The notes under the pieces were generated by a model, which saw only the letters and a list, made by a program, of their open reading frames with translations, made no database searches and was not told the origin of the DNA. The translations under genes were made by a program, and so were the position numbers. A DNA stretch of 8,633 bases, from positions 1 to 8,633 of the forward strand of contig JAQGKJ010000195.1 of NCBI GenBank assembly GCA_028290165.1, written 5' to 3'. The number at the start of each line of letters is the position of its first letter. Within the stretch, counting starts at the first letter, position 1. This document shows, one piece after another, positions 6,401-8,633 of this stretch. Source of the DNA: Bradyrhizobium sp. (lineage in GTDB: Bacteria; Pseudomonadota; Alphaproteobacteria; Rhizobiales; Xanthobacteraceae).

Positions 6401-7833
6401 TCGGCAGCATCCAATAGTTGTGAGATCACTTGGTTGAGGGTGGATTGGCGCCACGGCGCGGAGTGCGCGACCACGTCGCCGATGATGAGAATGGCGGGAC
6501 CGCCGTCGATCTTTTCGACCAGCGCCGGAAGCTCTTCCAGCGTCCCGACCGCGGCTTGCGCATCCGGCCGCGTCACCCGCGCGAAAACGCCGACCGGGGT
6601 TTGCGGCGAGCGGCCTGCGGCCAACAGGCCGGCGCGTACCGATGGCGCGGCGGTCATTCCCATATAGACCACCACCGTCATCTTCTCGTCGGTCAACGTC
6701 GACCAGTCGACGGTTTCGGCGTCCTTGGCTTTGTGCGCGGTGAGGAAGGTGATGCGCAGCGCCTCGTGACGGAAGGTCAGCGGCACTTCGAATTGCGCGG
6801 CGGCGCCGTGGCCAGCGGTAATTCCGGGAATGATCGAATAGGCAACGCCGGCCTGCCGCAGCGCTTCGACTTCCTCGCCGCCGCGGCCGAACACAAAGCC
6901 ATCGCCGCCCTTGAGCCGCACCGCGCGCTGGCCCGATTTGGCCGCCTCTATCATTAATTTGTTGATCGCGTCCTGGCCGATGCCGGGCTTGCCGACGCGG
7001 CGCCCCACCGGAATGCGCGCCGCATCGCGGCGGGCGCGGTCGAGAATCTCCGGGGAAATCAGTTCGTCGTAGAAGACAACATCGGCATCCTGCAGCGCCC
7101 GCAGCGCCTTGACGGTGAGCAGATCCGGATCGCCCGGACCAGCGCCGACCAGCGTCACATTGCCCTCGGCCCGTCCCGACACCAGCGCGCCGGTAAAGGC
7201 GGACGGATCGCAGATCACTTTCAGCGCAGCTTCGGCTTCGTCCTTGCGGCCGGCGAGAACCAGCGCGCCGATCGGGCCATCGACCACGTGCTCCCAGAAA
7301 CGGCGCCGCAGCGGAAATTCGGGGATGCGAGCATGGATCGTCTTGCGCCAGCGGCCGATGAAGCTGGCAAGATCGCCGATGCGCGCGGGCAGAACCGCTT
7401 CGATGCGCTCGCGCACGCGGCGCGCCACCACCGGCGATGATCCGCCGGTGCCGACGGCAACGACGACGTCGCCGCGATCGACGATGGCGGGAAAAATGAA
7501 AGTCGAATGTACGAGGTCGTCCATCACATTCACAGGCAGACCGACCGCCTTCGCCCGCGCCGACATCGCAGGCCCGATGTCGCCCGCGCCCGCACAGAGG
7601 ATCGCTATGACGCCAGTGAGATCGGCAACGAGCGGATCGCCATCGGCGCATTCGATCCGCGCCGCCTCAGTGGCGGAGAGTCCGCTCAGATCATGATCGC
7701 CGTCCGTGGCGTACCAGCGGACCCGCGCGCCTGCGGCCGCCAGCAGCCGTAATTTCGCCCGCGCCAGATCGCCGGCTCCAGCCAGGAGCACGGGACCAGT
7801 CTGCAGATCGAGAAATACCGGCAGGAATCGCAT
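6397..7833 (-). CDS. cysG: CysG, trifunctional siroheme synthase
   Basis: Makes siroheme from uroporphyrinogen III; the siroheme is the CysI cofactor. The N-terminal half (about 1-215) is precorrin-2 dehydrogenase/sirohydrochlorin ferrochelatase, with the NAD-binding GAGDLARAK (19-27), NVMDD (102-106; Asp105 matches catalytic Asp104 of enterobacterial CysG) and AVGTGGSSPVVAR. The C-terminal half (about 225-460) is uroporphyrinogen-III C-methyltransferase, with LVGAGPGDPDLLT (228-240), RLKGGDGFVFGRGGEE (306-321), PGITAG (336-341) and VYMGM (389-393). At 478 aa it is a complete two-domain fusion. The ATG at 7833 opens the minus-strand series, with GGGGA and GAG elements just upstream. Odd points are Thr129 where the enterobacterial enzyme has Ser128, and GGDGF in place of the usual GGDPF. 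It shares ATGA with DUF2849. Confidence 0.96.
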   Translation of the reverse strand: MRFLPVFLDLQTGPVLLAGAGDLARAKLRLLAAAGARVRWYATDGDHDLSGLSATEAARIECADGDPLVADLTGVIAILCAGAGDIGPAMSARAKAVGLPVNVMDDLVHSTFIFPAIVDRGDVVVAVGTGGSSPVVARRVRERIEAVLPARIGDLASFIGRWRKTIHARIPEFPLRRRFWEHVVDGPIGALVLAGRKDEAEAALKVICDPSAFTGALVSGRAEGNVTLVGAGPGDPDLLTVKALRALQDADVVFYDELISPEILDRARRDAARIPVGRRVGKPGIGQDAINKLMIEAAKSGQRAVRLKGGDGFVFGRGGEEVEALRQAGVAYSIIPGITAGHGAAAQFEVPLTFRHEALRITFLTAHKAKDAETVDWSTLTDEKMTVVVYMGMTAAPSVRAGLLAAGRSPQTPVGVFARVTRPDAQAAVGTLEELPALVEKIDGGPAILIIGDVVAHSAPWRQSTLNQVISQLLDAAE

Positions 7834-7846
7834 GCGACACTCGCTT

Positions 7847-7861
7847 CCCCAACTTGCGGGG
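7847..7861 (-). other. Short G-C stem overlapping the cysG Shine-Dalgarno region
   Basis: On the minus strand CCCC-GCAAGTT-GGGG forms a 4-bp stem with a 7-nt loop about 13 nt before the cysG ATG. The GGGG arm is part of the purine-rich GGGGAAG that could act as a distal ribosome-binding site, so the stem might lower cysG translation. It is short, and no riboswitch family is recognised. Confidence 0.25.
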
Positions 7862-7889
7862 TTGACTGGAATTATTTTCTATATATGTC
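7862..7889 (+). promoter_or_regulatory. Candidate promoter toward cysD
   Basis: TTGACT (7862-7867) is followed after 16 nt by TATGTC (7884-7889) within a run of TATATATG. A second, nearer -10 candidate TATAGA lies at 7941-7946 but lacks a good -35. Either would transcribe cysD with a leader of roughly 30-80 nt to the ATG at 7977. Confidence 0.35.
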
Positions 7890-7906
7890 TCGTCCAATGC
7901 CCGCAA
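7878..7906 (-). promoter_or_regulatory. Candidate promoter toward cysG
   Basis: On the minus strand TTGCGG (7906-7901) and TATAGA (7883-7878) are separated by exactly 17 nt. This would place the start of transcription near 7871, about 38 nt before the cysG ATG. It overlaps the oppositely oriented cysD candidate, so the two directions could share control. Confidence 0.35.
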
Positions 7907-7931
7907 AGAGAAAATTATTTCTTCTCTATTG
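7904..7931. promoter_or_regulatory. Inverted repeat in the cysG/cysD divergent control region, possible operator
   Basis: AGAGAA (7907-7912) and TTCTCT (7922-7927) form a perfect 6-bp inverted repeat with a 9-bp AT-rich centre. The match extends to CAA (7904-7906) and TTG (7929-7931) if one base is skipped. It lies between or over the candidate divergent promoters, where an activator or repressor of sulfur genes would be expected to bind. The regulator is not identified. Confidence 0.4.
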
Positions 7932-7939
7932 CAGTGCAA
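7929..7939. promoter_or_regulatory. TTGCA-G-TGCAA palindrome, possible operator half
   Basis: A perfect 11-bp interrupted palindrome next to the AGAGAA/TTCTCT repeat and just before TATAGA. Short dyads of this size are common in binding sites of LysR-type and other dimeric regulators, but no regulator can be named from the sequence. Confidence 0.35.
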
Positions 7940-7965
7940 CTATAGAATTTTCGCCCCCGCACGCC

Positions 7966-7969
7966 AAGG
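7966..7969 (+). promoter_or_regulatory. Shine-Dalgarno sequence for the upstream cysD start
   Basis: AAGG placed 7 nt before the ATG at 7977. The alternative ATG at 8088 has only a GAG 6 nt upstream, so this site favours the longer cysD. Confidence 0.45.
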
Positions 7970-7976
7970 CTCAGAG

Positions 7977-8633
7977 ATGCATCTTCTCGACAACGACCAG
8001 GGAAAAGACCGGGTGCTTTGGACTGACTCAACCGGGGTGTCCGCGGCCCGAAAAATTTCCGCCGATGCGCGTTCGCTTGAGCCCACCATGGATCACCTCG
8101 ACGCACTGGAAGCACAGAGCATCTACATTTTCCGGGAAGCCTTCGCGCGGCTGAAGAAGCTGGCGCTGCTGTGGTCGTTGGGCAAGGATTCCAACGTCAT
8201 GATCTGGCTGGCGCGCAAGGCGTTCTTCGGCCACGTGCCGTTCCCGGCGTTGCATGTCGACACCGGAAAGAAATTTCCGGAGATGTATGCGTTCCGCGAT
8301 CGCTACGGCAAGGAATGGGAGCTCGATCTCAGGATCGAACCCTGCCCGCCGCTGGAAACCATCGATCCGACTCTGCCGCCGGCCGCGCGATCCGCCGCGC
8401 GCAAGACCGAGGGATTGAAACTCGCGCTCGCCAAGTACGGTTTTGATGGATTGATCGCCGGCATCCGCCGCGATGAAGAAGCAACCCGCGCCAAGGAGCG
8501 GGTATTCTCGCCGCGCGGCACCGAAGGCGGATGGGACGTACGCGATCAGCCGCCGGAATTCTGGGACCAGTTCAACGCCTCGCCGCCGCCGGGCGCTCAT
8601 CTGCGTATCCATCCGATCCTGCATTGGACCGAG
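7977..8633 (+). CDS. cysD: CysD, sulfate adenylyltransferase (ATP sulfurylase) subunit 2, partial at the 3' end
   Basis: Small, catalytic subunit of ATP sulfurylase: with the GTPase CysN it makes APS from ATP and sulfate in the cytoplasm. The sequence from residue 38 reads MDHLDALEAQSIYIFREAF. The PP-loop LWSLGKDSNVM is at residues 65-75, HVDTGKKFPEMYAFRD follows, and then KTEGLKLALAKYG and AGIRRDEEATRAKERVFSPR. The frame is open to the right edge, giving 219 residues; about a quarter to a third is missing. It diverges from cysG. Two starts are possible: ATG 7977, with AAGG 7 nt upstream and 37 extra codons without a stop, or ATG 8088, which begins at the conserved region. I prefer 7977 on ribosome-binding evidence, with limited certainty. 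CysN is expected beyond the edge. Confidence 0.92.
   Translation, partial: MHLLDNDQGKDRVLWTDSTGVSAARKISADARSLEPTMDHLDALEAQSIYIFREAFARLKKLALLWSLGKDSNVMIWLARKAFFGHVPFPALHVDTGKKFPEMYAFRDRYGKEWELDLRIEPCPPLETIDPTLPPAARSAARKTEGLKLALAKYGFDGLIAGIRRDEEATRAKERVFSPRGTEGGWDVRDQPPEFWDQFNASPPPGAHLRIHPILHWTE

Noticed and set aside
6083..7651. A 522-codon minus-strand frame that would fuse a long N-terminal region to DUF2849
   Set aside because: The part above 6400 is the alternative frame of cysG and is Arg/Ser/Gly-rich nonsense. The real DUF2849 begins at the ATG overlapping the cysG stop.
7885..8154. An 89-codon plus-strand frame from 7885 overlapping the cysD start
   Set aside because: It runs in another frame through the control region and the cysD N-terminus, has no ribosome site that I can see and matches no family.
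1..8633. Mobile element, prophage, CRISPR array, tRNA or defence system
   Set aside because: No transposase, integrase, terminal repeats, spaced repeats or tRNA-like folds were seen; every gene belongs to sulfate assimilation.

Overview
The window is a sulfate-assimilation locus from a GC-rich alphaproteobacterium, most likely of the Bradyrhizobium/Rhodopseudomonas/Nitrobacter group. This is inferred from protein flavour, the cysG-DUF2849-cysI-DUF934-cysH gene order, and an [4Fe-4S] APS-reductase type of CysH. No database search was possible.

Layout. Nine genes lie on the minus strand and run leftward from about 7833 to the left edge: cysG (siroheme synthase), a DUF2849 protein, cysI (siroheme sulfite reductase), a DUF934 protein, cysH (APS reductase), then, after a 125-bp gap, sbp/cysP (periplasmic sulfate-binding protein), cysT, cysW and the 5' third of cysA (cut by the left edge). 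On the plus strand, diverging from cysG, is the 5' part of cysD (ATP sulfurylase small subunit), cut by the right edge. Between cysG and cysD is an AT-rich divergent control region.

Spacing is very tight. The genes cysG/DUF2849 share ATGA, DUF2849/cysI are 12 bp apart, cysI/DUF934 overlap by 14 bp, DUF934/cysH share TAATG, cysT/cysW are 12 bp apart and cysW/cysA overlap by 11 bp. This suggests two transcription units (cysG to cysH, and sbp to cysA) that may be joined by readthrough.

How it works together. Sbp captures periplasmic sulfate, CysT/CysW form the channel and CysA powers it. CysD, with an expected CysN beyond the right edge, makes APS. CysH reduces APS to sulfite, and CysI reduces sulfite to sulfide using the siroheme that CysG makes. 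No CysJ flavoprotein is present in the window, so the electron donor for CysI is not shown. The DUF934 and DUF2849 proteins are the only members without an assigned function. I see no mobile elements, CRISPR arrays, tRNA or rRNA. The core pathway is well known, and the best leads are the two DUF proteins and the structured cysG/cysD intergenic region.
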